64,000 nucleotides of DNA from Gemmatimonadota bacterium (GCA_026387935.1 JAPLKU010000013.1:124001-188000), one strand, 5' to 3'; shown: positions 54,059-64,000, counted from the stretch's first letter. Made by a program: numbers and translations. Notes: generated by a model from the letters alone, not told the origin.

Positions 54059-54777
54059 GCACACTTCGGGCCCCGTCGGCCTCGCTGACGCTCCCGATTG
54101 TCTCCTCTGCGATCCTGCACGTTGCGGTGCTCGGATTTATCGTCTACCGCGCTGCCGCACCGCTTCCGCCGCTGCCGCCTCTTTATCGGGTGGAGTTGAT
54201 CGCGGCGCCTGCAGGGCCGCGCGCCGAGGGTGTGGTGACTGAGGCACCCGCACCGCCGGCACCGTCGAAGGTCACGCCAGCGCCTGAGTCCAAGCGCAAC
54301 CTCGCCACGACCAAGGCCCCGGCAAAGAAGTTGCCGAAGCCGACCAAGACGGCGACGCCGAACCTGGCCGCGAAGGTCACGCCGAAGGCCACCCCCAAGA
54401 CGGTCGCTCCGCCTCCCAAGGCGGGCGGAGGTGAGCAGGGCGGCGCGGGCAATGACGTGGCGAACGTGCTGAGCGCCGGTATCGACTTTCCCTTCCCAGG
54501 GTACCTCAGCAACGTGGTGCGGCAGATCGCACTGCAGTTCGAAGTGCCGCGCGGGGCCGAGTCGTTGGTGGCCGAAGTGAGCTTTATGATCCGCCGCGAC
54601 GGATCTGTCAGCGGTATTCGGATGATCTCACGCAGCGGTGCCTACGTGTTTGACCAGTCTTGCCTTGCCGCGATCGAAGCGGCGGGGAGGTCGGGCAAGT
54701 TCGATCGTCTCCCTGACGGGTTCACCGATGATGTGCTTCCAGTGATCTTTCGGTTCGACCCAAAACGGATGCGATGA
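54055..54777 (+). CDS. tolA: TolA/TonB-like energy-transducing protein
   Basis: 240 residues. N-terminal helix (LPIVSSAILHVAVLGFIVY), a Pro/Ala/Lys/Thr-rich periplasmic spacer (about residues 60-135), and a C-terminal TonB-like domain (VAEVSFMIRRDGSVSGIRM, CLAAIEAAGRSGKFDRLP). Spans from TolQR to the outer-membrane partners. Much shorter spacer than in E. coli TolA. GTG start overlaps the tolR stop. Confidence 0.9.
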   Translation: MSTLRAPSASLTLPIVSSAILHVAVLGFIVYRAAAPLPPLPPLYRVELIAAPAGPRAEGVVTEAPAPPAPSKVTPAPESKRNLATTKAPAKKLPKPTKTATPNLAAKVTPKATPKTVAPPPKAGGGEQGGAGNDVANVLSAGIDFPFPGYLSNVVRQIALQFEVPRGAESLVAEVSFMIRRDGSVSGIRMISRSGAYVFDQSCLAAIEAAGRSGKFDRLPDGFTDDVLPVIFRFDPKRMR

Positions 54778-56099
54778 TCAAGTCAGCCAGGTTGTTGTGT
54801 GTGTGCTGTGTGTGCGGCCTGCTCTCCGGCCTGACTCCAGCGCAGACCCGTGCCCAAGACACCGCTGTCGCCTCTGGCGTCCGCATCGGCCTCACCTACG
54901 ATCGCCACGGCAAACCCGGCATCGCCATCACGCCGGTGAGTGGTCCGAACGCGGACTCCGTTCGCGCCATACTCATTCGCGACTTCGATTTCAGCGACCG
55001 CATTACCGTCATCGCGCCCGATAGTGGCGAGCCGCCCACCGGTGCGCTGAACTATCCGCTCTACGCAAAATTGCTGGCCACGACGGTCGTCCAGGCGGTG
55101 GTGACGCCGGCGGGAGCACTGCATGTGGCCGTGCACGACGTCGCACAGAAGCGGGTGGCGCTCGTTCTCGACATCGCATTGCCGACGCCCGCGTACTCGG
55201 GCGATTGGCGCGCGGTGGTGCACGCGGCGGCGGACTCAATCGAATGGATAGTGACCGGGCAGAAGGGCATTGCGGGCACGCGCGTGATGTACGCGCGCAA
55301 CAGCGGCCGGAGCACGCAGCTCTGGACGGTCGATTCCGACGGCGCGAATGCACGGCCGGTGGCTGGCACGGAAAACGCGATGTCTCCCGACTGGCATCCG
55401 AGCGGCAAGAAGATCGTGTACGACCTGCTCCCTGACGACGGGCGCCATCGGATTGTGGTACGCGACCTCACGGGTGCGACGCCGACCTGGTCCACGGGCG
55501 CGGCCTCGTTGAATTTTTCTCCCGTGTTCACGCCGGACGGATCAAAGGTGGTCTTCGCGGCCGGGAACGACGCCACGGACCTCTATGAGGCATCGCCCGG
55601 CTCCGCGGATCCGCCGCGACGGCTGACGTCGAGAAAAGGAAGTTCGAACAGCAGCCCGACGTTTAGTCCGGACGGCCGCCGCATTGCCTTCACTTCCGGG
55701 CTCCTCGGACACCCTGAGGTGTATATTACGGATGCGGACGGCTCGAGCTCAGAACTGCTTACTGCCAGCGGGTTTGGCGACCGATTGTTCCGGTCCAATC
55801 CTGCCTGGTCGCCGGACAATCGGCTCGTAGCGTTTCAGTCCAGAATTAACGATGTGTTTCAGGTGATGACGATCTCCGTGCGCGACAACTCGACTCGTCA
55901 GTGGACGAGCGATGGCGCGAACGAAGATCCGAGCTGGGCGCCAGATGGACGGCATCTCGTTTTTGTCAGTACACGCACGGGAACGAAGGAACTCTGGGTG
56001 TTGGATCTCGACACGTCCCGCGCGCGGCAGCTCACACATGGTGGACGCGTCCAGAATCCGGCGTGGTCCCCGCGACTCGAACTTTCCCGCCAGCCCTGA
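54774..56099 (+). CDS. tolB: Tol-Pal system beta-propeller TolB
   Basis: 441 residues. Signal peptide with an odd Cys-rich core (LLCVCCVCGLLSGLTPAQ), N-terminal alpha/beta domain (FDFSDRITVIAPDSG), and a six-bladed propeller of PD40/WD40-like repeats (MSPDWHPSGKKIVY, FSPVFTPDGSKVVFA, SSPTFSPDGRRIAFTS, NPAWSPDNRLVAF, DPSWAPDGRHLVFVS). Binds Pal. ATG overlaps the tolA stop. Confidence 0.95.
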   Translation: MIKSARLLCVCCVCGLLSGLTPAQTRAQDTAVASGVRIGLTYDRHGKPGIAITPVSGPNADSVRAILIRDFDFSDRITVIAPDSGEPPTGALNYPLYAKLLATTVVQAVVTPAGALHVAVHDVAQKRVALVLDIALPTPAYSGDWRAVVHAAADSIEWIVTGQKGIAGTRVMYARNSGRSTQLWTVDSDGANARPVAGTENAMSPDWHPSGKKIVYDLLPDDGRHRIVVRDLTGATPTWSTGAASLNFSPVFTPDGSKVVFAAGNDATDLYEASPGSADPPRRLTSRKGSSNSSPTFSPDGRRIAFTSGLLGHPEVYITDADGSSSELLTASGFGDRLFRSNPAWSPDNRLVAFQSRINDVFQVMTISVRDNSTRQWTSDGANEDPSWAPDGRHLVFVSTRTGTKELWVLDLDTSRARQLTHGGRVQNPAWSPRLELSRQP

Positions 56100-56126
56100 G
56101 GGGCCCCCACCTTCCGGAGAATCACG

Positions 56127-56732
56127 ATGAACACCCTTCGCCGATCGGTTTCCCTCATTGCCCTCGTGGCGGTGGCCGCCTGCTCCAAGAAGCAGCCGCC
56201 CGCACCGGCTCCTGCCCCCGCACCGGCGCCAGCGCCGCGCGTGAATCAGGATTCGATTGATCGCGCCAATGCGGCCAAGGCCGCTGCGGCCGCTGAAGCC
56301 GAGCGCCAGCGGCTCGCCGCTGCGACCGCTGCAGAAGCGAGCCGCCTCGACGCTGCGCGCACCGCTGCCCGAGCCAAGCTCGGCATGGTCATCTACTTTG
56401 ACTATGACAAGGACGAGATTCGCGAAGACCAGCGTGTGACGCTCGACGCGAAGGTGCCGATTCTCAATGCGAACCCCGACGTGAAAATGCGTATCGCCGG
56501 ACACACCGACGATCGTGGTTCCGACGAATACAATCTTGCGCTCGGCCAGCGCCGTGCCGCAGCCGTGCGCCGCTACATGGCGGCTCGGGGCGTGGCAGAC
56601 GGTCGATTCGAAGTGGTGAGCTTCGGCGAGCAACGCCCGGCGTCGCCAGGCGAGTCGGAAGATGCGTGGGCAAAGAACCGTCGCGCGGAATTCGAAATCA
56701 CGGGCGGCGGCACCGCACTCAAGGTTCCGTGA
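56127..56732 (+). CDS. pal: Peptidoglycan-associated lipoprotein Pal
   Basis: 201 residues. Lipobox VAVAAC (about residues 15-20), a Pro-Ala repeat and an Ala-rich coiled-coil segment, then an OmpA-like domain (VIYFDYDKDEIRED, IAGHTDDRGSDEYNLALGQRR, VSFGEQRP) that binds peptidoglycan. GGAG lies 8 bases before the ATG. The stop overlaps cpoB. Confidence 0.96.
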   Translation: MNTLRRSVSLIALVAVAACSKKQPPAPAPAPAPAPAPRVNQDSIDRANAAKAAAAAEAERQRLAAATAAEASRLDAARTAARAKLGMVIYFDYDKDEIREDQRVTLDAKVPILNANPDVKMRIAGHTDDRGSDEYNLALGQRRAAAVRRYMAARGVADGRFEVVSFGEQRPASPGESEDAWAKNRRAEFEITGGGTALKVP

Positions 56733-57559
56733 GCATAGTCCGTCGCCTGACCGCTGTACTGCTGCCGGCCGCGCTCCTCGCGACTGGCGGATGTCTTGCG
56801 ACCTCTGGTGACATCGAGAAACTGCAGCTCACGCTAAAGTCCATGCAGGATTCGATTCGCGTGCGTGATGCGCGATCGGATTCGCTGCAGGTGCAGACCG
56901 TTCGCGCCGCGGCGCTGCAGCTCGCGCAACAGTTTGCCCGTGAGCTCGCCGTGGTGAGTGATTCGGTGCGTCAGCTTTCCGGGTCGGTGCAGCGCCTCCA
57001 AGGCGACGTCACCCTATCCATGCACGACCTCAGGACGCAGTTGGTGACGGTGCAGGAAGGAATCGGCCAAAGCCGGAAGGGCATCCAGGACCTCAAGTCG
57101 ACCGTGGAGTCCGCCGCACCAGTCGCCATGCCCCCCGCCGCTCCGGGCAAGGGCGCCGACCCGGCCGCGGTAGGCGTGCCACCGGCTGCAACGCTCTTTT
57201 CGCTCGGACGAAAGAGCCTCATCGGCAATGCAACCGGTGCTGCGCGCGAGGCCTTTCAGCAGCTGATCACGAGTTATCCGACCAGCGACCAGGCCGGCGA
57301 AGCACAGATGAACATTGGCAACGCCTACGCCCAGGAAGGGAATCCGGCGGCGGCGGATTCGGTCTACGCGCTGGTGACGACGAAATACGCCGGACGCCCG
57401 GAAGCCGCCACATCGCTCTACAAGCGCGCCATGGCGCTGAAGGAAGCCGGGCAGGCAGCGCAAGCACGGAAGCTGTTCCAGGAGATCATGGACAAGTACC
57501 CGCGCTCCGATGAGGGGTATCTCACCGTCGAGATCCTCAAGTCGCTGAAGCAGCCGTAG
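56729..57559 (+). CDS. cpoB: Tol-associated TPR protein CpoB (YbgF)
   Basis: 276 residues. Lipoprotein-type signal (LTAVLLPAALLATGGC), a long coiled-coil trimerisation region (SGDIEKLQLTLKSMQDSIRV), a Pro/Ala linker, and a C-terminal TPR domain (LIGNATGAAREAFQQLITSY, AQMNIGNAYAQEGN, ALKEAGQAAQARKLFQEI). Coordinates peptidoglycan synthesis with outer-membrane constriction. Lipobox Cys is unusual for CpoB, which is soluble in E. coli. Confidence 0.93.
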   Translation: MSIVRRLTAVLLPAALLATGGCLATSGDIEKLQLTLKSMQDSIRVRDARSDSLQVQTVRAAALQLAQQFARELAVVSDSVRQLSGSVQRLQGDVTLSMHDLRTQLVTVQEGIGQSRKGIQDLKSTVESAAPVAMPPAAPGKGADPAAVGVPPAATLFSLGRKSLIGNATGAAREAFQQLITSYPTSDQAGEAQMNIGNAYAQEGNPAAADSVYALVTTKYAGRPEAATSLYKRAMALKEAGQAAQARKLFQEIMDKYPRSDEGYLTVEILKSLKQP

Positions 57560-57582
57560 TCGCACCCGCGGCACCGCCACCA

Positions 57583-58380
57583 GTGCCCATCGACCAGCCC
57601 AACACGCCGTCGGAGATGCCGTTCCTCGATCACCTCGAGGAACTGCGCTGGCGTCTGGTGAAGAGCCTCGCCGCGCTCATGGTGAGCTTCTTCATCGCGT
57701 TCTATCTCGCGTGGACCTACTTCAACCCGATCATGGGTTGGATGGTCAAGCCGATCCTGCCGATCCTCGAGAACGGGAAGTTGGTGTACACGCACCCTAT
57801 GGGCGCGTTCACGATCATTATGCAGCTCGCGGGCATGCTGGCGATCATCCTGGCGAGTCCAGTCATCGTCTATCAGGTCTGGTGCTTTCTCTCGCCGGCG
57901 ATGAACGCACGCGAACGAAAGATCATTGTGCCTGTGCTCGGGTTTGCCTTGGCGCTCTTTCTTGCTGGCGTAGCCCTTGCCGTTTTCATCTTTGTCCCGG
58001 TGACGGCGGCGATGATGACGACCGTCAAGTCGGAGTGGCTGACGTCCATGATTACGGCCGAGGAGTACTTCGGCTTCATCTTTTTCATCTCGCTCGCGTT
58101 CGGCGCCGTTTTCGAGCTGCCGATCCTGGTGCTGATCCTGACCGCGCTCGGGCTGATCACGCCCCAGCTGCTGCAACGAGTCCGGCGCTGGGCCGTGGTC
58201 ATTTCGCTGGTGGTCTGCGAAATCATCACCCCGGGCGATGCCATCATTTCAACGCTCATTCTCTGGGTTCCGGTGTATGGACTCTATGAAATGAGCATCA
58301 TCGTCTCCTGGTTCGTGCATCGCGCGCGCTTGAAGCGCATCGCCGCCGCAGAAAGCATCGGGGCAGAGGCCGCCAGCTGA
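57583..58380 (+). CDS. tatC: Twin-arginine translocase subunit TatC
   Basis: 265 residues, six predicted membrane helices. Signature FLDHLEELRWRLVKSL at about residues 14-29 and the conserved Glu/Phe helix VQ-rich region FIFFISLAFGAVFELPILVL. Recognises twin-arginine signal peptides of folded exports. tatA/tatB are not here. GTG start at 57583; its stop shares one base with lptD. Confidence 0.96.
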   Translation: MPIDQPNTPSEMPFLDHLEELRWRLVKSLAALMVSFFIAFYLAWTYFNPIMGWMVKPILPILENGKLVYTHPMGAFTIIMQLAGMLAIILASPVIVYQVWCFLSPAMNARERKIIVPVLGFALALFLAGVALAVFIFVPVTAAMMTTVKSEWLTSMITAEEYFGFIFFISLAFGAVFELPILVLILTALGLITPQLLQRVRRWAVVISLVVCEIITPGDAIISTLILWVPVYGLYEMSIIVSWFVHRARLKRIAAAESIGAEAAS

Positions 58381-61328
58381 TGCGCGGCGCGCTGCGCGCC
58401 GTGTTGTGCGGTGTGCTATTGGGCGCGCTGGCTCCGGTCGCTTTCGTGTCGCGCGCCGGCGCACAGGTGCTGCCGCGCCCGCAGGCCGCTCCGGCCGGCG
58501 TGGCCCGTGCCGATTCGGCAAAGGCGAAGGCGGGCACGGTCCAGTGGTCACTTGTAGACGCGGTTGCACTTGAACTGCTGAAACGGCCCGGGATGACCGT
58601 CGTCCGGTACCAGGCCAACGAGGTCGAGTACAACGCCAAGACCGGCGTCATGACGCTCATCGGGAAGAAGGGGGCACGCGCTGCTGTTGAGCGCGAACCC
58701 ACTTCGCTCACCGCCGACACGATTGAGTTTGCCCAGCTGGTGGACAGCGTCAGGGCCCGCGGCGACACGATCGTGCTGCACGACCCGGCGAAGGGCGACG
58801 ATTTTATCGCCCGCGGGTTCCTCGCGTACGACATGGCGCGGCGCGAGGGCAGTGCGAGCGACGTGTCGAGTTCAGCAACGATCGGCGCGAACTGGTCCGT
58901 CGAGGCCCACCGGGCCGCGTTCGCGACGGGCGACTCGGCCTCGAACAAAGACAACGTGTTCTACGGGTCGAAAGGCATCCTCACGTCCTGCGATGACACC
59001 ATTCCGCACTACCACTTTGCCGCAGGCGAGATCAAACGCATCTCGAACGACATGGTCGTTGCGCGCAATGTGGTGATGCACATCATGGGCGTGCCGGTGA
59101 TGTGGCTGCCGTTCATGTTCCAGGACGCGCGCTCTGGGCGCCGCAGTGGAATCCTCACGCCGCGTTTCGGCTTCACCGAACTGTTGCGCAACAGTCCGCT
59201 GTACCGGCGCACCGTCGAAAACGTCGGCTACTATTTCGCGTTTTCGGACTACGCCGATTTCGCCGCCTCCATGGACTGGCGTTCGAGCGCCAACGCCTCG
59301 GCGAATGACCCCGGCTGGGTGCGCTGGAACTCCCAGCTCAACTATCGATGGCTGGATCGGTTCGCGTCGGGTCGCATTGGCGCGAGCTTGCACAACCTGA
59401 GCTCCGGGCAATCGAATACCCAGATCGCCTGGAACCACCAGCAGGATTTCTCCATCCACGAGCACCTGTCGGCCGACCTCAACTTCTCCACGAGCACGAC
59501 GGTGCAGCGGCAGACCGCGATTGCCCCACTGGCATCGCTCGCGACGATTGCATCGGCCCTGAACTACGGGCGCGACATTGGACCGCTCAAGCTCAGCATC
59601 GGTGGCACCCGGCGTCAGTATCCGGGCCGTTTGCAGGTGGACGAGGACTATCCAAGTGTCAACCTGACGTCGCCGTCGGTCGGAATCGGTGACTGGTTCA
59701 CCTGGTCGCCCGGCATGAGCTTCTCGTCCTCCGCCAGTCGCCATCTCGACAGTCAGGGCGATTTCGCCCGTCGCTTCGTGGCGCGCTCGGACGGAACGAT
59801 CGACAGCACGAAAGTGGACCGTGGAACGCAGCGGAGCGCGTTCACGCTCACCACGCCGTTCAAGATCTTCGATTTTCAGATTCAGGCGTCGCTGCGGATG
59901 GCGGATCGCGCGAACAACTATCCGGAGCTGCGCACCGTCATCAATCCCGTCGACACGAGCCAGCGAAGCACGCGCGTCTATGAAAAGACCTGGCTGAGCG
60001 AAGTGGACTTCGACTTGGGGATGAACCTCCCGGCATTTTTCCGCGGCACGCTGAACTTCTCGCCGTCCGTCCAGATGTCGAACGTTGGCCCGGGCGCCTT
60101 CAGCGTCCGCACTGAACGCACGGGCTCAAAATGGGTCACACAAGGCAAGCGGCTGAGCTACGGGCTCGGCATTTCTCCGACCTTTTTCGCGCTCTTTGGG
60201 GGCTTTGGCCCTATCTCGCGAATCCGGCATACGCTGACTACGTCGATGTCCTATTCGTACTCGCCCAAGGCGACACTCGGTTCGGAGTATCTCGCGGCAA
60301 TCGGCCAAACGCAGGTGGGGTTCCTCGGCGCCAACGCCCAGAATCGCGTGACGCTGTCGTTCAATCAGGTCTTCGAAGCCAAGCTCAAGTCCGACAAGGA
60401 CTCCGCCAACGCGGAAGGCGGCCGGAAAATAAAACTCCTCTCGTTGACGACGTCGCCGCTCACCTGGGACTTCGAGCGCGCGCGCGCGTCGAAGGGCGGG
60501 TCGGGCTTCGCCACCGATCGGTTCGACGCCTCGTTGCGCTCCGATCTCGTGCCCGGGCTCGATGTCGGGTTCGGATATTCGCTCTTTCAGGGAAACAGTC
60601 TTTCCGATTCTGCGGTGTTCAGTCCGTATCTCGAATCGGTGCATGCGAGTTTCAGCCTTGGAGCCGGCTCGGGCATCGGCAGCGTGCTGGGCCGCCTCTT
60701 TGGCGGTCCAGAGCTGACGGAGGCCGATACCACGGCTCGCCCCGGCACGCCGGCGCAGCGCAACGCACAGCGTTCGGGGAGCGCCGGCATTGCCGGACAG
60801 TCGATTCGCGGCGCGCAGCTTGGCATCCCAAGTGGCAAAGGCTTCGAGGCGCAGGTCTCGTTTTCACTGAGCCAGCAACGTCCACCCGTCGGCGGGCATA
60901 TCGTGGACTATGATCCCACCCTACAGTGCGCGTCGTTTAAGGACATCAATCCGTTCCAGTACGATCTCTGTGTACGGAATGCGCTCGCCGCTCCGCCGGC
61001 AGACGTGAACTCCACACAGACCACATCGGGTGGCACCTTCTTTCGAATCCCACCGCAGATGAACGTGCAGCTCAGTACGTCGTTCAACCTGACCGAGAAG
61101 TGGGCCGCACGGTACGCCAGTAACTACGACTTTCAGACGAGCCGGTTCGGTTTGCAGACCGTAACGCTCCAGCGCGACCTGCATGACTGGAAGGCCGTCT
61201 TCGGGTTTACGCAGGCGCCAAACGGCGCATTTACATTTACCTTTTTTGTGTCCCTGACGGCTCAGCCGGACATCAAGTTTGACTACAACCGCTCCACGTA
61301 CGGCACCCAAACCGGAATTCCAAGATGA
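58380..61328 (+). CDS. lptD: LptD-like LPS-assembly outer-membrane protein
   Basis: 982 residues. Signal peptide cleaved near RAGAQ (residue about 30), an OstA/LptA-like N-terminal domain (GVMTLIGKKGARAAVEREP, SLTADTIEFAQLVDS), then a large C-terminal beta barrel that starts with the LptD block VPVMWLPFMFQDARSGRRSG and ends in aromatic-rich strands (FNLTEKWAARYASNYDF). Two conserved-type cysteines (TSCDDT, then LQCASF, LCVRN near the C-terminus) could form its disulfide. No lptE nearby. Confidence 0.85.
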   Translation: MRGALRAVLCGVLLGALAPVAFVSRAGAQVLPRPQAAPAGVARADSAKAKAGTVQWSLVDAVALELLKRPGMTVVRYQANEVEYNAKTGVMTLIGKKGARAAVEREPTSLTADTIEFAQLVDSVRARGDTIVLHDPAKGDDFIARGFLAYDMARREGSASDVSSSATIGANWSVEAHRAAFATGDSASNKDNVFYGSKGILTSCDDTIPHYHFAAGEIKRISNDMVVARNVVMHIMGVPVMWLPFMFQDARSGRRSGILTPRFGFTELLRNSPLYRRTVENVGYYFAFSDYADFAASMDWRSSANASANDPGWVRWNSQLNYRWLDRFASGRIGASLHNLSSGQSNTQIAWNHQQDFSIHEHLSADLNFSTSTTVQRQTAIAPLASLATIASALNYGRDIGPLKLSIGGTRRQYPGRLQVDEDYPSVNLTSPSVGIGDWFTWSPGMSFSSSASRHLDSQGDFARRFVARSDGTIDSTKVDRGTQRSAFTLTTPFKIFDFQIQASLRMADRANNYPELRTVINPVDTSQRSTRVYEKTWLSEVDFDLGMNLPAFFRGTLNFSPSVQMSNVGPGAFSVRTERTGSKWVTQGKRLSYGLGISPTFFALFGGFGPISRIRHTLTTSMSYSYSPKATLGSEYLAAIGQTQVGFLGANAQNRVTLSFNQVFEAKLKSDKDSANAEGGRKIKLLSLTTSPLTWDFERARASKGGSGFATDRFDASLRSDLVPGLDVGFGYSLFQGNSLSDSAVFSPYLESVHASFSLGAGSGIGSVLGRLFGGPELTEADTTARPGTPAQRNAQRSGSAGIAGQSIRGAQLGIPSGKGFEAQVSFSLSQQRPPVGGHIVDYDPTLQCASFKDINPFQYDLCVRNALAAPPADVNSTQTTSGGTFFRIPPQMNVQLSTSFNLTEKWAARYASNYDFQTSRFGLQTVTLQRDLHDWKAVFGFTQAPNGAFTFTFFVSLTAQPDIKFDYNRSTYGTQTGIPR

Positions 61329-62836
61329 GCCTGATCCCCTCCGTCCAAGTGGACGGCAAGTCGCTCTCGCTCGACGCACTGCGTGCGGTGGCGGAGGATG
61401 GCGCGCGCGTAACGCTCGCGCCTGACGCGAAGGTACGAATGCAGGTCAGCCGCGCGATCATCGAGAAGATCGTTGCGTCCGGGGCGGCAGTGTACGGCGT
61501 CACCACTGGCTTCGGAAAAATGTCCGACGTGAGCATTCCGTCAGACAAGCTCGCCGAGTTGCAGGTGAATCTCGTGCGATCGCATGTGTGCGGCGTGGGG
61601 CCGATCATGCCGAAGCGCGAAGTGCGCGCCATGATGCTGTTGCGAGCGAATGTGCTTGCGGCCGGCTACTCTGGCGCGCGCCCCGAGCTTGCTGAACTGC
61701 TGCTCGGCATGCTGAATGCCGATCTCTGGGCGCCGGTGCCGGAGCAGGGCAGCGTTGGCGCGAGCGGTGACCTTGCCCCGCTCGCCCACCTCGCGCTGTC
61801 GCTCATGGGCGAAGGCGACGTGATGCACGGTGAGAACAAGCTGCCGGCGGAGCGCGCACTCGCGCTCGCGGGATTGAAGCCGGTTGCCCTGCAGTCGAAG
61901 GAAGGCGTGGCGCTGATCAACGGTACGCAGGCGCACACGGCCATTGGTGCGCTCGCCCTGATCGATGCAGTTCGCATCTGGGAAACGGCGCAGGTCGCCG
62001 GATCCGCAACGCTCGACGCACTGCTTGGAACTCCAGCCGCATTCGACGAGCGGATTCACGCCGCGCGCGGGCAGGTTGGCCAGCTTCACGCGGCGAAGCG
62101 CCTCCGTGAACTGTTGCACGGCAGCGAGATTCGCGAGTCGCACCGCACGGGTGACAAGCGCGTGCAGGATGCGTACTCGCTCCGCTGCATGCCGCAGGTG
62201 CATGGACCTGCGTGGGACGCCATCAGCTTCGCGAAGGGATTGTACGAGCGTGAAATCAACGCGACGACCGATAATCCGCTTGTATTCGATGATGGCACGG
62301 TCATTTCTGGCGGCAACTTCCACGGTCAGGTCGGTGGTATGGCCGCCGACGTGCTCGCGATTGCACTGACCAACCTCGCGACGATGTCCGAGCGGCGTAT
62401 CGACCGGTTGACGCATCCTGACATGAACGAAGGCTTGTCGCCGTTTCTCGCACATTCGCCCGGACTGCACTCGGGCTACATGATGGGGCAGGTGACGGCG
62501 GCGGCGCTCGCGAGCGAGTGTAAGGTGCTCAGTCACCCCGCGAGCGTCGATTCGATTCCCACCGGCGCGGGCAAGGAAGATTTCGTGCCAATGGCCATGG
62601 GCGCGGCCACCAAGCTCCGTCGCGTGGTGAGCAATGTGCGCTACGTGATCGCCATTGAGCTGATGTGCGCCGTGCAGGGCATTGAGTTCCGGCGACCGCT
62701 CAAATCATCGCCGTTGCTCGAAGAAGTGGTTCTCCGCGTTCGGAAAATCGTGCCAACGCTCGGCCCTGATCGTGCGCTCGCCGGCGATTTTGCGGCGCTC
62801 GCCGACGCCATCAGCCGGGGTGAATTCATTGTCTAG
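61325..62836 (+). CDS. hutH: Histidine ammonia-lyase
   Basis: 503 residues. First step of histidine breakdown to urocanate. The MIO-forming ASG triad is in [17 protein letters not shown] (about residues 142-158), with [12 protein letters not shown] and [12 protein letters not shown] typical of HutH. ATG overlaps the lptD stop, so the hut genes are carried on the envelope-gene transcript or have a promoter inside lptD. Confidence 0.96.
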   Translation: MSLIPSVQVDGKSLSLDALRAVAEDGARVTLAPDAKVRMQVSRAIIEKIVASGAAVYGVTTGFGKMSDVSIPSDKLAELQVNLVRSHVCGVGPIMPKREVRAMMLLRANVLAAGYSGARPELAELLLGMLNADLWAPVPEQGSVGASGDLAPLAHLALSLMGEGDVMHGENKLPAERALALAGLKPVALQSKEGVALINGTQAHTAIGALALIDAVRIWETAQVAGSATLDALLGTPAAFDERIHAARGQVGQLHAAKRLRELLHGSEIRESHRTGDKRVQDAYSLRCMPQVHGPAWDAISFAKGLYEREINATTDNPLVFDDGTVISGGNFHGQVGGMAADVLAIALTNLATMSERRIDRLTHPDMNEGLSPFLAHSPGLHSGYMMGQVTAAALASECKVLSHPASVDSIPTGAGKEDFVPMAMGAATKLRRVVSNVRYVIAIELMCAVQGIEFRRPLKSSPLLEEVVLRVRKIVPTLGPDRALAGDFAALADAISRGEFIV

Positions 62837-64000
62837 CGCCACATCAGGCACCGAGTCGCCGCATCAGTCGCGCGTGGTCCGTGCGCCGCGCGGATCCACT
62901 TTGTCGTGCAAAGGATGGGCACAGGAAGCCGCCCTCCGCATGCTGATGAACAATCTTGACCCCGAGGTGGCCGAGCGGCCCGAAGACCTCGTGGTGTATG
63001 GCGGCACAGGGAAGGCCGCTCGCAACTGGGAGTCGTTCGACGCGATAGTGAAGGCGCTGCGCGCACTCGAGAACGATGAAACGTTGCTGGTGCAGAGCGG
63101 CAAACCGGTCGCCGTGTTCAAAACATTCGCGCATTCCCCCAGGGTGCTGATCGCGAACTCGAACCTTGTTGGCCGCTGGGCCACCTGGGAGAAGTTCCGT
63201 GAGCTCGAGCGCGCCGGGTTGATGATGTATGGCCAGATGACCGCGGGCTCGTGGATCTACATCGGCTCGCAGGGCATCGTGCAGGGCACCTATGAGACGT
63301 TCGGTGCCATGGCCGATCAACATTTCGGCGGCTCGCTCGCTGGGCGATTGATTGTCACCGCCGGACTTGGCGGCATGGGCGGCGCGCAGCCGCTCGCCGC
63401 CACCATGCAGGGCGCCGCGATGCTCGCCGTTGAAGTGGACGAATCGCGTATTGATAAGCGCCTCGCCACGAAATACTGCGACATGAAGACCGCCTCGCTT
63501 GACGAAGCGCTCGCCTGGCTCGATGCGGCGTGCAAGGAAAAACGTGCGCTCTCGGTGGCGCTGCTTGGCAATGCGGCCGACGTGCTGCCCGAACTCGTGC
63601 GTCGCGGCATTACACCTGACGTCGTGACCGACCAAACGAGTGCGCACGACATGCTGAACGGCTATGTGCCGGCGGGGATGCCGCTCGCTGACGCCGAACG
63701 GCTGCGCGTGAGCGATCCGACGGAGTATCTGACGCGTTCCACCGCGTCGGTCGTCGCGCATGTGCGCGCCATGCGCGCGATGCAGGACCGCGGCGCACGG
63801 GCGGTGGATTACGGCAACAACATCCGTACTGTGGCGTTTGACGCCGGCCTCACCGACGCGTTCAAGATTCCAGGCTTCGTGCCCGAGTACGTCCGCCCGC
63901 TCTTCTGCGAAGGAAAGGGACCGTTCCGCTGGGCCGCCCTCTCCGGCGATCCCAAGGATATCGCACGACTCGATGATCTCGTGCTCTCGCTTTTTCCGAA
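62829..64000 (+). CDS. hutU: Urocanate hydratase, C-terminus cut by window end
   Basis: First about 390 residues of roughly 550. NAD-dependent hydration of urocanate. Begins [13 protein letters not shown] from a TTG start at 62829 (8-base overlap with hutH); family blocks are [65 protein letters not shown] and [15 protein letters not shown]. The NAD-binding and catalytic blocks in view are intact. Confidence 0.95.
   Translation, partial: MSSATSGTESPHQSRVVRAPRGSTLSCKGWAQEAALRMLMNNLDPEVAERPEDLVVYGGTGKAARNWESFDAIVKALRALENDETLLVQSGKPVAVFKTFAHSPRVLIANSNLVGRWATWEKFRELERAGLMMYGQMTAGSWIYIGSQGIVQGTYETFGAMADQHFGGSLAGRLIVTAGLGGMGGAQPLAATMQGAAMLAVEVDESRIDKRLATKYCDMKTASLDEALAWLDAACKEKRALSVALLGNAADVLPELVRRGITPDVVTDQTSAHDMLNGYVPAGMPLADAERLRVSDPTEYLTRSTASVVAHVRAMRAMQDRGARAVDYGNNIRTVAFDAGLTDAFKIPGFVPEYVRPLFCEGKGPFRWAALSGDPKDIARLDDLVLSLFP

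Overview
The window is a dense stretch of bacterial chromosome with very high GC. Nearly every gap is short, and many genes overlap by 1 to 8 bases (ATGA, GTGA, TTGA junctions). Gene content is that of a diderm: BamD, the Tol-Pal system, an LptD-like barrel, TatC and many lipoproteins. Zinc-ribbon forms of S4, L36 and L28, a Gmd/Rmd pair and an inositol-lipid pair fit a Gemmatimonadota-like bacterium; the phylum is an inference from gene style, not proven. About 66 protein genes and one tRNA-Leu(CAG) are supported. I see no insertion sequence, prophage, integrase or CRISPR array. From 5.9 kb to the end every protein gene lies on the + strand; only the tRNA points the other way.

Layout. 1-346: an A-type iron-sulfur carrier cut by the window edge, with a good promoter inside the facing gene. 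403-2966: a membrane-anchored unknown, an SDR oxidoreductase and a divergent SDF-family symporter. 2963-7171: a cell-wall salvage pair, a fused NagZ (GH3) plus AmiE-like serine hydrolase facing a NamZ-like protein; the two genes meet head to head at a 12-bp tandem repeat. 7311-13872: a chain with a CDP-alcohol phosphatidyltransferase coupled to inositol-phosphate synthase (phosphatidylinositol-type lipid), several small unknowns, a 2-oxoacid dehydrogenase E2, a PHP phosphoesterase and a second SDR whose start lies in a perfect 48-bp palindrome. 13899-19858: an unknown Cys-containing protein, thioredoxin reductase, an MBL hydrolase, a lipoprotein, a fumarase/aspartase-family lyase, an Rrf2 regulator and an unknown. 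19913-23809: tRNA-Leu, smpB, amiC, pyrD, pyrF and a lipoprotein.

24027-27330: the alpha ribosomal operon (rpmJ-rpsM-rpsK-rpsD-rpoA-rplQ) ending in rpmB, with its own promoter and a strong terminator. 27395-39197: a nucleotide-sugar block (gmd, rmd, wbpD, wbpB, wbpE, wbpA, ugd, uxs) with carB embedded in it. It should make GDP-D-rhamnose, UDP-GlcNAc3NAcA, UDP-GlcA and UDP-xylose, yet it holds no glycosyltransferase. 39242-50740: bamD, nadD, secA, radC, rel, uvrB, tsaE, tsaB, rimI. 50825-51304: ssb with its own promoter and terminator. 51482-64000: one tightly packed run, with a secreted unknown, an epimerase, tolQ-tolR-tolA-tolB-pal-cpoB, tatC, lptD, hutH and hutU (cut by the window end).

The best candidates for something undescribed are the 48-bp palindrome at a start codon, the recurring 12-bp tandem repeats at gene starts, the head-to-head overlap of the NagZ-AmiE fusion with a NamZ-like protein lacking the expected PEHG motif, and apparent leaderless -10 motifs directly upstream of several ATGs.
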